A stretch of 64,000 nt of DNA from the NCBI RefSeq assembly GCF_000182565.1, contig NW_015971546.1, positions 543,407-607,406 of the forward strand. Direction: 5' to 3'. Positions 21,716-32,259 of the stretch are shown here, piece by piece. The notes under the pieces were generated by a model. That model did no database searches and had not been told where the DNA came from. It was given only the letters and a program-made list of their open reading frames with translations. The position numbers and the translations under genes are program-made. Source of the stretch: Spizellomyces punctatus DAOM BR117. Its lineage: Eukaryota > Chytridiomycota > Chytridiomycetes > Spizellomycetales > Spizellomycetaceae. Each line of letters begins with the position of its first letter. Position 1 is the stretch's first letter.

Positions 21716-22353
21716 TGTAACAGGCTAGCAGGGACAAGAAGACAACAGAAAACTAGGGAAGACTTGGTTACTACTTCTTATTTTCCCTTTGAGGGGCCTC
21801 AGAGAGGTTGTAACAGGCTAGCAGGGACAAGAAGACAACAGAAAACTAGGGAAGACTTGGTTACTACTTGTTATTCTCCTTTGAGGGGCCTCAGAGAGGT
21901 CCTCTTTTTATAGACAAAGGGGCTGACAAATGCTATATCCTAACTACCCAATCAGATCTCACCCACATCATCCTAAACTATTTGTCAGCCTATTGCACCA
22001 TTTGCAACCAATCAGAACTCATACATGTCATCCTAAACTATTTGTCAGCCTATTGCACCATTTGCAACCAATCAGATCTTATACATGTCATCCTAAACTA
22101 TTTGTCAGCCTATTGCACCATTTATAGCCAATCACAAGTGAGACAAGTCATCCTAAATACACTGTGCCACTTGATTGAAAGGGGCAGATGCCAGTGTGTC
22201 AGGATACTCATCTAATTTAGCCAGAAATGGCTAAATCTGCTTATTTATCTAATTCTGGTCAAATGAATGCTGACACCATCAGCAAAGTCATGTGACCACT
22301 AGTTTGGAACCACATCTAACAGTATAACCCTAGCACTGACAGAAGAATTCTGT
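21716..22353 (-). repeat. Gypsy 3' LTR (638 bases)
   Basis: It contains a 93-base direct duplication at 21716 and 21809, and three copies of a roughly 60-base unit (CTATTTGTCAGCCTATTGC...). The other LTR has the same 93-base duplication but only two copies of the 60-base unit. Confidence 0.88.
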
Positions 22354-22373
22354 CACACTCCCCCACTTTAAGA

Positions 22374-25300
22374 TTAAGCTCCCTTCTGGGCTAGGAACTC
22401 CTTCAAGATTTCTCTGCTATGGGGTAGGAGGCTTTCTTCTGGTTCCCAGGTGTTCTGAGAGGAGGGATAGCCTTTCCACTTGATGAGGTAGAGATTCTTC
22501 TTCCTTCTGATCTTGTGGTCCAGAATCTTCTCAACTTCCCAAAACTCTTCTCCTTGCTGGATAATGGGCTCAGGCTCAGGTGGTACTGGTCTGGTAGGGA
22601 AGTCCTCTGTGGGGTCCAGGTAAGGCTTGAGGAGTCTCACATGGAACACTGGATGAATCTTCATGGTGCTGGGGAGCTCCAGGGTGTAATTCTGAAATTC
22701 ATCCTTGGCCTTGATTCTGTAAGGTCCAAGCCAGGGGTGAAGAAGTTTCTGGGCTGGCCTCTGGGCTTCTTCTTCTGGGGTGATACCTTCTCTAGATAGC
22801 CAAACTTTGGAGCCTAGGGGGTAGCTTGGGGCCTTGCTGAGAGACTTGTTGGCTTGCTGAACTTGTCTTTCTTGGGCCAGGACCATGTTATCCTTGGCTA
22901 CTTGAAGCAGTTGCTGAATATACTGGTGGAAGTCTGTTGCTTCAGGATCATTGCTTTCTCCTGGTGGTGTTGCTGGGGTCCTGGGATGCTGGCCATTCTC
23001 CAAGTAGAATGGGGTAAAGCCTGTGGTTTCTGAGACACTGTTGTTGTAGGCAAACTTAGCAAAGGGGAGAAGATCTTCCCAATTCTTCATGTTGTACTCC
23101 AGGAAAGCTCTGAGGTAGATCTTCAAAGTCTTGATGGTTCTCTCTGCCTGTCCATTGGTCTGCTGGTGTCTGGCAGTGGCTAGGAGGGTGTTGCAGCCTA
23201 AGAGTTGCATCAAGTTGGACCAGAATGAACTGGTGAACTTGGTGTCTCTGTCTGATACAATCACTTCTGGGAGGCCATGGTGCTTGAAGATGTGCTTCAA
23301 GAAGAGCAGGGCCAGGTCCTTGGCTGAGGCTCTGGTGGTGGTGGGGATGAAGTGGCCTCTCTTTGACAATCTGTCAACAATGACAAAGATGGCATTGTGA
23401 TCAGAGGAAGTCATAGGTAGGTCAGGGATCAGGTCAATGGAGATCTGGCTCCATCTGGTCTTAGGTACTGGGAGGGGCTGCAGCAAGCCTGCTGGTGGTT
23501 GCTGACTAGGTTTGCTTCTCTGGCAGGAATCACAAGACTTGACATACTTCTTAATGTCCTTGTACATCCTTGGCCAGTAGTAATGCCTTGCTAGGGCATC
23601 ATGGGTCTTAGTGATGCCAAAGTGTCCAGCATATTGAGTGTCATGGGTTTCTTGGAGTAGGCTCAACCTTAGGTCTGGGTCACTAGGAACAAAGATCCTG
23701 TCCTGGAAATAGAGTAACCCATCTTGATGGCTGAGGTACTTGAGCCTTTGTTGCTTGTCTTCTGGTCTCCTGGGGTCATCCAAAGCTTGGAGGAGCTCTT
23801 GAAGTTCTGGGTCTTCTGTGGTACTGGTCTTCAATCTCTCTTGAAGGGTGCTGGTGGTGTGGGTCACAGCATTCAACTCTGCTGTCACCAAGGCCTTGCA
23901 CTTGATGCATCTTGGGGCCAGGTCTGGTCTTCTAGACAGGATGTCTGCCACTGTGTGGAGTCTTCCTGGGCCATAGCCAATCTCAAAGTCAAAAGATTGG
24001 AAATTCATGACCCATCTGGCTTGTCTTCTGGTCAAGAAGGGCTGGTTCTGTAGCCACTTGAGGGACTGGTGGTCTGAGATGACTTTGAAGGGGGTTCCTT
24101 CCAGGTAGGGCCTCCAAACTCTGAGGGCATCATGGATGGCTAACAGCTCTTGTTCTCTGGTGTCATATCTGGTCTCTGCTGGGGCCATCTTCCTGGAGTG
24201 GTAGGCAACTGGTCTCATGCCTTTCCCATCATCCTGTCCAAGCCATGCTCCAACTGCATAGCCTGAGGCATCAGGGAAGACAGTGGTAGGCAAGGCTGGG
24301 TCAAAGGGTCTGAGTACAGGGGCTTTGGTAACCATATCCTTCAGCTGCTGAAAAGCTTTCTCCTGAGGTTCAGACCAGGTCCAGGGCTTGTCATTTCTCA
24401 ACAGGTCTGTCAATGGTGCAGCTTGCTCTGCCAGGTCCTTCAGAAAGCTATGGAAGTAGTTCACCAGGCCCATGAACTGTCTGACTTCAGTGACACTCTG
24501 AGGGGTGGGCCATTCTTGAACAGTCTGCACTTTCTTGGGGTCAAGCTTGACTCCTTCATGTGAGACTACATGGCCAAGAAACTCTACTTCTTGCTTGAGG
24601 AACTGGCACTTGCTGGGGTTGGCATACAGCTTGTTCTGCCTGAAGGCTTGCAGAACCTGCTTGAGGTGGTCCAGGTGATCTTCTGGGGTCTTGGAGTAGA
24701 TGAGGATGTCATCTAGGTAGACAATAACAAAGATGTCCAAGAAGGGTCTAAGGACATCATTCATCAAAGTCATGAAAGTGGCTGGGGCATTGGTCATTCC
24801 AAAGGACATGACCAGGAACTCAAAGTGACCATATCTGGTTCTGAAGGCTGTCTTGGGGATGTCTTCTGGGTGGACTCTGATCTGGTAATAGCCTGACTTC
24901 AGATCTAGCTTGGTAAACACCTGGGCTCCATTCAGCCTATCCATCAGCTCATCAATCCTAGGGAGGGGATATCTGTTCTTGATGGTGATTTTATTCAGAG
25001 CCCTGTAGTCCACACACATCCTCAAAGAACCTTCTTTCTTCTTAACAAAGAGGATAGGTGCTCCAAATGGGCTCTTGGAGGGTCTGATGTGGCCTGCCTC
25101 CAGAAGCTCTGAAAGCTGCTTCCTCAGTTCTTCTAACTCCAAAGAAGAGAGGTGGTAGGTTGGTCTCCAGGGGGTCTGGTTGGGGTCACTGAGTTCAATT
25201 CTGTGATCTACTGATCTCTCAGGGGGAAGTCCTGGGGGAAGCTCTTCAGCAAAGACATCTTGATAGTTTTCAAGAAGCTTGGTGACTTTGGAATCCATGG

Positions 25301-25886
25301 TGTCTGGAGGGGTGCTGGTATCTTGAGGGTTCTTGAGATACACAGCAAAAGCTGTTGCTGTCCTCTTCTTCAGTGTTCTGGCCAACATCTTTGCTGATAC
25401 CATGGTGATAAGATTGGACTTCTGGGATTTGTTGGAAGAGCTGGCCTGCTTAACAAACCATCTGACTCTGGGGTGCTGGGAGGTGGTGAAGGTCACAGTG
25501 TTCTTGTTGTAGTTGATACTGGGATTCCTCCAGGCAAACCAAGGTATACCCAGGATCAAGTCAAACTTGATTGGGGCTACTATAAAGTCTGACTGTTCTG
25601 TGTAGGTTCCTACTGAGTACTGAAGACCTTTGACAAAGCCTATTTCTTGGTGCTTTCTGTCATCAGCCATAGAGATTTCTGCTCCAGGGAGAGAATGAGT
25701 CACCAGTTGTGCCTTCTTGACAAAGGACTGTGACACATAGAGTTGGTTTGCCCCATTATCCAGGAGAATGGTTACTGGGATTCCTTGGATTCTACCTTGC
25801 ACAGTCAGCAAGTGACTCTGGGGAATCCTTGGCCCTTTGTATTGAAACTTAGCGCTTGGAACACTGATTTCCCGTGTAGAAATCAC
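22374..25886 (-). CDS. Gypsy pol: protease, RT, RNase H, integrase, chromodomain
   Basis: An open frame of 1170 codons on the minus strand. In order: aspartic protease ([13 protein letters not shown], with Asn after Asp where Ser/Thr is usual); reverse transcriptase with [12 protein letters not shown] and the catalytic [11 protein letters not shown]; RNase H ([25 protein letters not shown]); integrase with an H2C2 zinc finger ([26 protein letters not shown]), core aspartates ([23 protein letters not shown]) and [11 protein letters not shown]; and a C-terminal chromodomain ([28 protein letters not shown]). The chromodomain is the mark of chromoviruses and steers insertion to modified histones. 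The frame is uninterrupted, so decay is recent. Its first dozen or so codons, including the apparent start, lie inside the inserted copia LTR (25843-25886), so the native N-terminus is lost. Confidence 0.9.
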   Translation of the reverse strand: MISTREISVPSAKFQYKGPRIPQSHLLTVQGRIQGIPVTILLDNGANQLYVSQSFVKKAQLVTHSLPGAEISMADDRKHQEIGFVKGLQYSVGTYTEQSDFIVAPIKFDLILGIPWFAWRNPSINYNKNTVTFTTSQHPRVRWFVKQASSSNKSQKSNLITMVSAKMLARTLKKRTATAFAVYLKNPQDTSTPPDTMDSKVTKLLENYQDVFAEELPPGLPPERSVDHRIELSDPNQTPWRPTYHLSSLELEELRKQLSELLEAGHIRPSKSPFGAPILFVKKKEGSLRMCVDYRALNKITIKNRYPLPRIDELMDRLNGAQVFTKLDLKSGYYQIRVHPEDIPKTAFRTRYGHFEFLVMSFGMTNAPATFMTLMNDVLRPFLDIFVIVYLDDILIYSKTPEDHLDHLKQVLQAFRQNKLYANPSKCQFLKQEVEFLGHVVSHEGVKLDPKKVQTVQEWPTPQSVTEVRQFMGLVNYFHSFLKDLAEQAAPLTDLLRNDKPWTWSEPQEKAFQQLKDMVTKAPVLRPFDPALPTTVFPDASGYAVGAWLGQDDGKGMRPVAYHSRKMAPAETRYDTREQELLAIHDALRVWRPYLEGTPFKVISDHQSLKWLQNQPFLTRRQARWVMNFQSFDFEIGYGPGRLHTVADILSRRPDLAPRCIKCKALVTAELNAVTHTTSTLQERLKTSTTEDPELQELLQALDDPRRPEDKQQRLKYLSHQDGLLYFQDRIFVPSDPDLRLSLLQETHDTQYAGHFGITKTHDALARHYYWPRMYKDIKKYVKSCDSCQRSKPSQQPPAGLLQPLPVPKTRWSQISIDLIPDLPMTSSDHNAIFVIVDRLSKRGHFIPTTTRASAKDLALLFLKHIFKHHGLPEVIVSDRDTKFTSSFWSNLMQLLGCNTLLATARHQQTNGQAERTIKTLKIYLRAFLEYNMKNWEDLLPFAKFAYNNSVSETTGFTPFYLENGQHPRTPATPPGESNDPEATDFHQYIQQLLQVAKDNMVLAQERQVQQANKSLSKAPSYPLGSKVWLSREGITPEEEAQRPAQKLLHPWLGPYRIKAKDEFQNYTLELPSTMKIHPVFHVRLLKPYLDPTEDFPTRPVPPEPEPIIQQGEEFWEVEKILDHKIRRKKNLYLIKWKGYPSSQNTWEPEESLLPHSREILKEFLAQKGA

Positions 25887-26352
25887 TTCTGAAAGGCCTA
25901 GTAATGCCTGTGGCCGCTAGTAAGACTTCTAGGTGCAGTAACTTGTGGGATAACACGCTTGTATTAATCCAGAGACATGCAAAAGTCCCCTTTATATAAC
26001 CCAGTACATTCTCCAGCCTCCCTCCGCCTTTGTTTACTGTTTACATGCTTCAGCCCACTTGTTTACATGCTCAGCCATGCTCAGCAGTGCTCAGCAGCTT
26101 CAGCCATGCCTTGGCAAACATTACCTGAAGATCTAGATCATCACAAACCTTCCAGACCTTCTAGGAGCGCTTACATGATGATTTACCCCTTTAAATCATT
26201 CACACACGCGTCTGTGATCATTCTGATTACTCTAAGTCCAATTCCCCACGTTGTAACTTAGCCAGATCAGATGTGAACTGTCTAATGACATCCCAGCATG
26301 ATCTCACATGATTTATAGATCATACAGCGTGGTTTAAGCCTGAATCTCAACA
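25843..26352 (-). repeat. Copia-type LTR, copy C, inside gypsy gag-pol
   Basis: A full-length (510-base) copy of the TGTTGAG...TTCA LTR on the minus strand. The bases outside it (TGTAT on the left, CTTGA on the right) are not a duplication. The gypsy gag and pol on either side do not abut in protein space: the second half of capsid and nucleocapsid is missing. A plain solo-LTR insertion would leave both features intact. Confidence 0.85.
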
Positions 26353-26691
26353 CTTGACATGGCTTTGCCACCAGACTTCAGCATGGAGTTCCAAGTAGGT
26401 GGTGGCTACTAACAGTTGGCCTTCTGGTGATAGATCTGCAGCTGCCTGGAAGTACTCTTCAAGTCTGAGGAGGTATGTCCTAATCTCTTGGACATTCCTG
26501 TTGCCTTTGTAGGGCTTCAACTTGCTTTGGAGGACTTTTACCAGGGATTTATCTACTCTGGGTTGGTACTGAGCAGTGGCTGGTGTGGTGGAGTTCAGCT
26601 GCTGGAGCTTTGCTTGATAAAGCTCCTGCCTGACCTGGTCTATGTCAAGCTCAGCAATGGTGTTGAAGAGAATCTCTTCCTGGCTGGTCAT
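26353..26691 (-). pseudogene. Gypsy gag N-terminal remnant
   Basis: About 113 codons from the ATG at 26691 (MTSQEEILFNTIAELDIDQV) to the copia LTR junction, where a stop follows within two codons. The last part (YLLRLEEYFQAAADLSPEGQ, ATTYLELHAEVWWQSH) is a typical retrotransposon capsid segment. The rest of gag is absent from the window. Confidence 0.8.
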
Positions 26692-26746
26692 GGTGGTAAT
26701 GGGGTGGAGTCTTGGGTAGTTACAATATTACTTGTAACAACAACAA

Positions 26747-26890
26747 TAGGGTGGGTCACAGGCCCAAGAGATGCAATGTTACTTGCAGTCAAGATAGGGT
26801 GGGTCACAGGCCCAAGAGATGCAATGTTACTTGCAGTCAAAATAGGGTGGGTCACAGGCCCAAAATATGCAATATTACTTGCAAGTACAA
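26747..26890. repeat. 48-base tandem repeat, three copies
   Basis: Units starting at 26747, 26795 and 26843 share TAGGGTGGGTCACAGGCCCA and a tail ending CAATGTTACTTGCAGTCAA. The third unit has drifted. The repeat lies between the gypsy 5' LTR and gag, in the untranslated leader. Confidence 0.9.
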
Positions 26891-27233
26891 CTGGTGGGGA
26901 GGATACAGGGGGACTCTACAGCTTCTTCACAATCCCACAATAGAAAAACTCTATCTGTTTTCTCAGAGCTTCTGATGCTAACCAAGTGGTGTGTCTGGTG
27001 GTAGTTCTGGAGGTTGTGCTGGGGGTAGGTTTGTGGTATGGGGTGGTGTGAGCTGGTCTGTAGGAGTCCTTGAGGGGGGTTCTGGGCATAAGTTGGGTCT
27101 GAGATAAGAGGCAGGGGTCTTCTGATATTACTCAGAAGGTCTAGGGCAGGTTCTGGGGGTCTGGGGATCTTAGCTTCTGATCTCTCACAGAAGGTCTAAG
27201 AGTCTGGGGTTGTTGTCTAAGGTGGTGCTACCA

Positions 27234-27814
27234 TGTAACAGGCTAGCAGGGACAAGAAGACAACAGAAAACTAGGGAAGACTTGGTTACTACTTCTTATT
27301 TTCCCTTTGAGGGGCCTCAGAGAGGTTGTAACAGGCTAGCAGGGACAAGAAGACAACAGAAAACTAGGGAAGACTTGGTTACTACTTGTTATTTTTCTGA
27401 GGGGCCTCAGAGAGGTCCTCTTTTTATAGACAAAGGGGCTGACAAATGCTATATCCTAACTACCCAATCAGATCTCACCCACATCATCCTAAACTATTTG
27501 TCAGCCTATTGCACCATTTGCAACCAATCCGATCTTGTACATGTCATCCTAAACTATTTGTCAGCCTATTGCACCATTTATAGCCAATCACAAGTGAGAC
27601 AAGTCATCCTAAATACACTGTGCCACTTGATTGAAAGGAGCAGATGCCAGTGTGTCAGGATACTCATCTAATTTAGCCAGAAATGGCTAAATCTGCTTAT
27701 TTATCTAATTCTGGTCAAATGAATGCTGACACCATCAGCAAAGTCATGTGACCACTAGTTTGGAACCACATCTAACTAGTATAACCATAGCACTGACAGA
27801 AGAATTCTGTCACA
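27234..27814 (-). repeat. Gypsy 5' LTR (581 bases)
   Basis: Same termini and same 93-base internal duplication as the LTR at 21716, but with two rather than three of the 60-base units. The junction at 27815 runs straight into copia pol in frame. Confidence 0.88.
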
Positions 27815-27815
27815 A

Positions 27816-30759
27816 AGAGCCACTGAAAACGGTGCCAAAGTTGAGTTTGGCAGCAAGGGATGCTGTATCAAGACTTCAGATGGTCAGGAGGCAATCCAGG
27901 GAACTCTAGGCGGCGGTCTATACATGTTTCATGCAAGAGAACATGCAAACATAGCCTCTGGAATGAGTTTGGACCTCTGGCATCGCAGGTTAGGACACCT
28001 GAACGTCAACAGCATCAAAATCTTGGCTAGGAACCAGCGGGGAAGCGGTCTGGAGGTCAAGAATCACACAGAAATATCACCATGTGAAGCCTGTGCCATT
28101 GGAAAGATCACCAGGCGTCCCTTTCCAAAGGGAGAAGCAGCTAGAGCGGCTCTACTGCTGGGGGTGGTTCACAGTGATGTGTGTGGGCCCATGAAGACAC
28201 CAAGTCATGGTGGGGCAAAGTACTTTGTCACATTCATTGATGACAAGTCAAGGATGACAGCAGTTTATCTTCTGAAGGAGAAGAGTGAGGTTCTCAGCAA
28301 ATTCAAGGAGTTTGAGGCCTGGGCAACCAACTTCATGGGGCAGAAGATCAAAACTCTCAGATCAGACAATGGGGGAGAGTATGTGGGCAAAGAATTCAAG
28401 AAATTCTGCAAGCAGAAGGGAATTCAGCAGCAATTCAGCACCCCCTACACACCAGAGCAGAATGGTGTTGCTGAGAGGATGAACAGGATGCTGGTGGAAA
28501 TGGGAAGGTGCATGCTGCACCACAGTGGACTCAGCTACAAGTTCTGGGGCGAGGCAATCATGACAGTGGTCTATCTCAGGAACAGGAGCCCCACTGCAGC
28601 ACTCAGCAACCAATCAACACCATTTCAAGAGTTTACAGGCAGTAAACCAGATCTCCAGCACCTCAGAGTGTTTGGCTGCATCACCTACACTCATATTCCA
28701 AAGGAAAAGCGGTCAAAACTTGATGAGAAGGCCAAGAAGGCAGTCATGGTCGGCTACAGCACTCAGAGTAAGGCCTACAGACTGTGGGTACCTGAAATGA
28801 ACCAAGTTGTCATGTCAAGGGACGTCATCTTTGATGAAAACTTGATGTGGAGCACTCAGCAGCGACTGCAGAGTGTACCACAGCAAGACCAAGAGCTACA
28901 GATGCCTCTGGGAGGGGAGCCTTTGTTCTTGGACGACCAAGAAGGGCTAGGGACGGTTCAAGAGACTCAGGGACCATCTAGCATCACTCCAGACAACTCT
29001 TCAGCATCAGAAGATGATGGGGACGACTTCCAAGATGCTGAGGAAGTGCCAGAACTCAGCAGGAAGAGTGCCAGATTTCACAAACCACTGGGAGAGTGGT
29101 GGATTGCAAAGCCAACTCAGTCAAACCTGGCTTTTGCCTTCACCATTGGGGAAGTTCCACAGGAAGAACCCAGCACTCTGGCTGAAGCTAGGACCAGACA
29201 TGATGCCAAACAGTGGGAGGTGGCTGTCAAAGCAGAATATGACTCTCTGATGGAGAATCAGACATGGGACTTAGTCAAACTACCACCAGGAAGATCCACA
29301 GTTGGCTGCAAGTGGGGTTTTCAAGCTGAAACTCAAGTCAGATGGCTCTGTAGAGTGCTACAAGGCCAGACTGGTAGCCAAAGGATACTCCCAAGTTGAA
29401 GGACTGGACTACAAAGAGACATTTGCCCCAGTAGTCAAGTTTGCAACCATCAGGACGGTCCTGACACTAGCTGCCATGAAGGACATGGAGATTCACCAAA
29501 TGGATGTCAAGACAGCATTCTTGAATGGGACCATTGAGGAGGACATCTACATGGACCAACCAGAAGGCTTCACCATGGCAAATGGACTTGTCTGCAAGCT
29601 AAAGAAGAGTTTGTATGGGTTAAAGCAAGCTCCAAGAGCCTGGAACAAAGTCATTGATGGGCAACTCAAAGAACTTGGCTTTGAAAGGTGTGAATCAGAC
29701 CACGGGCTGTACATCAACAAGAAGATGGGCATCCACCTTATCCTATATGTGGATGACCTTATTCTGGCATCAAAGGACGACCAGGAGTTGTTAAAACTCA
29801 AAGAAGAACTCAAGAAGCAGTTCAAGATGGCTGATATGGGCCAGTTAGAGCATTTTCTCGGCATTCAAGTGGTCAGGGACAGAGCCAACAGGTCAATCTG
29901 GCTCTCCCAACAGCGGTACCTCGGTCAAACATTGAAGAAATTCAATATGAGTAACAGCAAACCAGTTGCCACACCACTAGAGAATGGCCAGAAGCTCACC
30001 AAGGCCATGTCACCACAAACTGAGGCAGAACAGCAAGAAATGAACGGGGTTCCTTTCAGAAGTGCTGTTGGAAGTCTCATTTATGCAATGCTGGGCACCA
30101 GACCAGACATAGCAGCGGCAGTTGGATCAGTCAGCCAGTACCTTTCCAACCCCGGACATCAGCACTGGATAGCAGTCAAACGGATCATGCGGTACCTGAA
30201 TGGCACCACAGACCTAGGACTTCAACTGGGTGGCATTCAGAGCAAGTGGGAGCTATCTGCATACTCTGATGCAGATTGGGGCGGTGATTTGGACTTCAGG
30301 AAGTCTACCACTGGCTTCTTAGTCAAGATTGGCAGCAGCACAGTCAGCTGGCAAAGCAAGAGGCAACCTACAGTCGCTCTATCATCAACAGAGTCAGAGT
30401 ACATGGCTCTTTGTCAAGCTACCAAGGAAGTTATCTGGTTCAGAACACTCCTAGGCGAGCTAGGACATCAGCAAAGCGGTCCTACAACATTGTATGGTGA
30501 CGATCAGGGCGCCATAGCACTTGCCAACAACCCAACACATCATGCAAGGACCAAACATATTGATGTGCGGCACCACTTCATCAGACAAGCAGTAGAAGAC
30601 AAGAAAATCAGCCTCAAGTACTGTCAGACAGAAGAAATGATGGCTGACATTCTCACCAAGGCTCTACCCAAGACAAAGCACCTTAAACTTTGTGGTAAAA
30701 TGGGTCTCTGTCAGAAATCAGATGATTCACTGAGTGGGAGTGTTGAGATTCAGGCTTAA
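27816..30759 (+). pseudogene. Copia pol, frameshifted
   Basis: The frame is open from the gypsy junction at 27816. It shows the pre-integrase zinc motif (LDLWHRRLGHLN, CEACAIGK), integrase core (HSDVCGPM, TLRSDNGGEY, TPEQNGVAERMN), reverse transcriptase (KARLVAKGYSQVEGLDYKET, LYVDDLIL) and RNase H (AYSDADWGGD, LSSTESEYMAL, KHIDVRHHFIR), in the Ty1/copia order integrase before RT. The frame breaks at a run of four G at 29314-29317, just before the conserved RT start. Upstream the frame ends at 29399, and downstream the rest reads in another frame to 30759, just inside the LTR. A one-base length change in the G run explains it; it may be a real inactivating mutation or a sequencing error. Confidence 0.9.
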
Positions 30760-31271
30760 ACCACGCTGTAGGATCTATAAATCATGTGAGATCATGCTGG
30801 GATGTCATTAGACAGTTCACATCTGATTTGGCTAAGTTACAACGTGGGGAATTGGACTTAGAATAATCAGAATGATCACAGACACGTGTGGGAATGATTT
30901 AAAGGGGTAAATCATCATGTAAACACTCTTAGAAGGTCTGGAAGGTTTGTGGTGATCTCGATCTTCAGGTAATGTTTGCCAAGGCATGGCTGAAGCTGCT
31001 GAGCACTGCTGAGCACGGCTGAGCATGTAAACGAGTGGGCTGAAGCATGTAAACAAGTGGGCTGAAGCATGTAAACAGTAAACAAAGGCAGAGGGAGGCT
31101 GGAGAATGTACTGGGTTATATAAAGGGGGCTTTTGAACATCTCTGGATTAATACAAGCATGTTATCCCACAAGTTACTGCACCCAGAAGTCTTACTAGCG
31201 GCCACAGGCATTACTAGGCCTTTCAGAAGTGATTTCTACATGGGAAATCAGTGTTCCAAGTGCTAAGTTCA
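30741..31271 (+). repeat. Copia 3' LTR, copy D (531 bases)
   Basis: It starts TGTTGAGATTCAGG directly after the polypurine tract and ends GTTCA. A 22-base unit (GTGGGCTGAAGCATGTAAAC) is duplicated near 31030-31075, which makes this copy longer than copy A. Confidence 0.88.
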
Positions 31272-32259
31272 ATAGTGGGACCTCAGGGGACACCAAATGC
31301 CAGCATATCACTGGAATAAAATTGAGATGCTGCTGGGTGGGAGCCTTTCTGTTCTTGGATAAGAAGGAAGAGCTAGGGCCAAAACTGGAGATCTAGCAAG
31401 GCACCAGTAGGTTCATGGGGATGTCATACTTGTGAAAGAATGCTTCTTTTGGATACTTGTATACAGTTAAACCAAAGTAGTAGAGTAGCATGGGGTGTAG
31501 AGTAGCATAGTGTGAGGTTGAATTTTTAGTTTCAACCTAGTCTAAAAGATGGGCAGGACATGTGTCTAAAACAAATGATCAATAGAGATGCATCTGTCTG
31601 CCTGCATCTTGTCCAGGCCTGCCCAGAACAAGTGAGGTACTCCATATTTATATGTTCATTTGCCTGCTAAACTTTGAGACTAGGCTGTATCAAGATATTT
31701 GTGTGTATCTCCTGGTGTACCAACCCATGGTTGATTCTTTTTTATTAGTTCTAGATAGGGTAAATAGTCAGCCACTGCCTTGGCATTTCCTTGGCATTTT
31801 TGTCTATAAAAAGGGGGTGCTTTCACACCACCACTCAATAACAACCAACCTTGCTCTCAAGTCTTTTCTTTCCCCTGTATCTTCTTGTCCCTGCTGCTAT
31901 TATTATAAGTTATTAATTAAGTATGTATATATCTGAGGTAGATAACATTTGCTTGTTCTTCTTGAGTCTTCCTTTTGCATACTGTTCTAAGTTCTACAAT
32001 ATAATAAAAAATATCTATATGTAACTATAAGATATTGAAGTCCAGATTATTGAAGATATAACTCAGTATAGTAATCAGTTAGTATATTAAAAATAATAAT
32101 AATTTATTTACTACCACACTGTTACAGTGAATCAAAAATGATATCCACTCTTATCTAGAAGTACATATATGCAAGGGAAGTCTCTTGTACATCCTTTAAT
32201 ACATATTGCATAAATACTAAATAATGTGCAAAGCATCTTGGTTGTGCAGACAGAATTCC
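31272..32259. other. AT-rich right border of the transposon cluster
   Basis: About 1 kb with no convincing coding sequence. Near 31803 it carries TCTATAAAAAGGGGGT followed by a C/A-rich stretch, much like the TATA region of the two TIR elements at 10318 and 57178. That hints at a decayed relative. Farther right are AT-rich runs up to the HUL4 stop. Confidence 0.4.

Larger units (their letters stand above)
21716..27814 (-). mobile_element. Ty3/gypsy chromovirus, rearranged, with two LTRs
   Basis: An element on the minus strand bounded by LTRs at 27234-27814 (5') and 21716-22353 (3'). Both LTRs start TGTAACAGG and end TCTGTCACA as read on the plus strand. Inside, in minus-strand order, come a leader with 48-base tandem repeats, a gag start (26691-26347), an inserted copia-type LTR, then a long pol with a C-terminal chromodomain. 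The flanks are GCATG on the left and AAGAG on the right, so there is no target-site duplication. The element is probably a recombinant or a deletion product. It lacks the middle of gag, including any zinc knuckle, so it should not be autonomous. Confidence 0.85.
27815..31271 (+). mobile_element. Ty1/copia element, 5'-truncated
   Basis: The 3' part of a copia element on the plus strand: pol from the GAG-pre-integrase domain to RNase H, a polypurine tract (GAGTGGGAG at 30732-30740) and a complete 3' LTR. The 5' LTR, gag and protease are missing because the sequence begins at the edge of the gypsy LTR. Confidence 0.9.

Noticed and set aside
21870..22200. Regular spaced repeats resembling a CRISPR array
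   Set aside because: They are tandem roughly 60-base units within a gypsy LTR, repeated again in the partner LTR, with no spacer diversity.
22515..24053. Several plus-strand open frames over the gypsy element
   Set aside because: Complement of the pol gene; no domain, and the pol reading frame is intact and recognisable.
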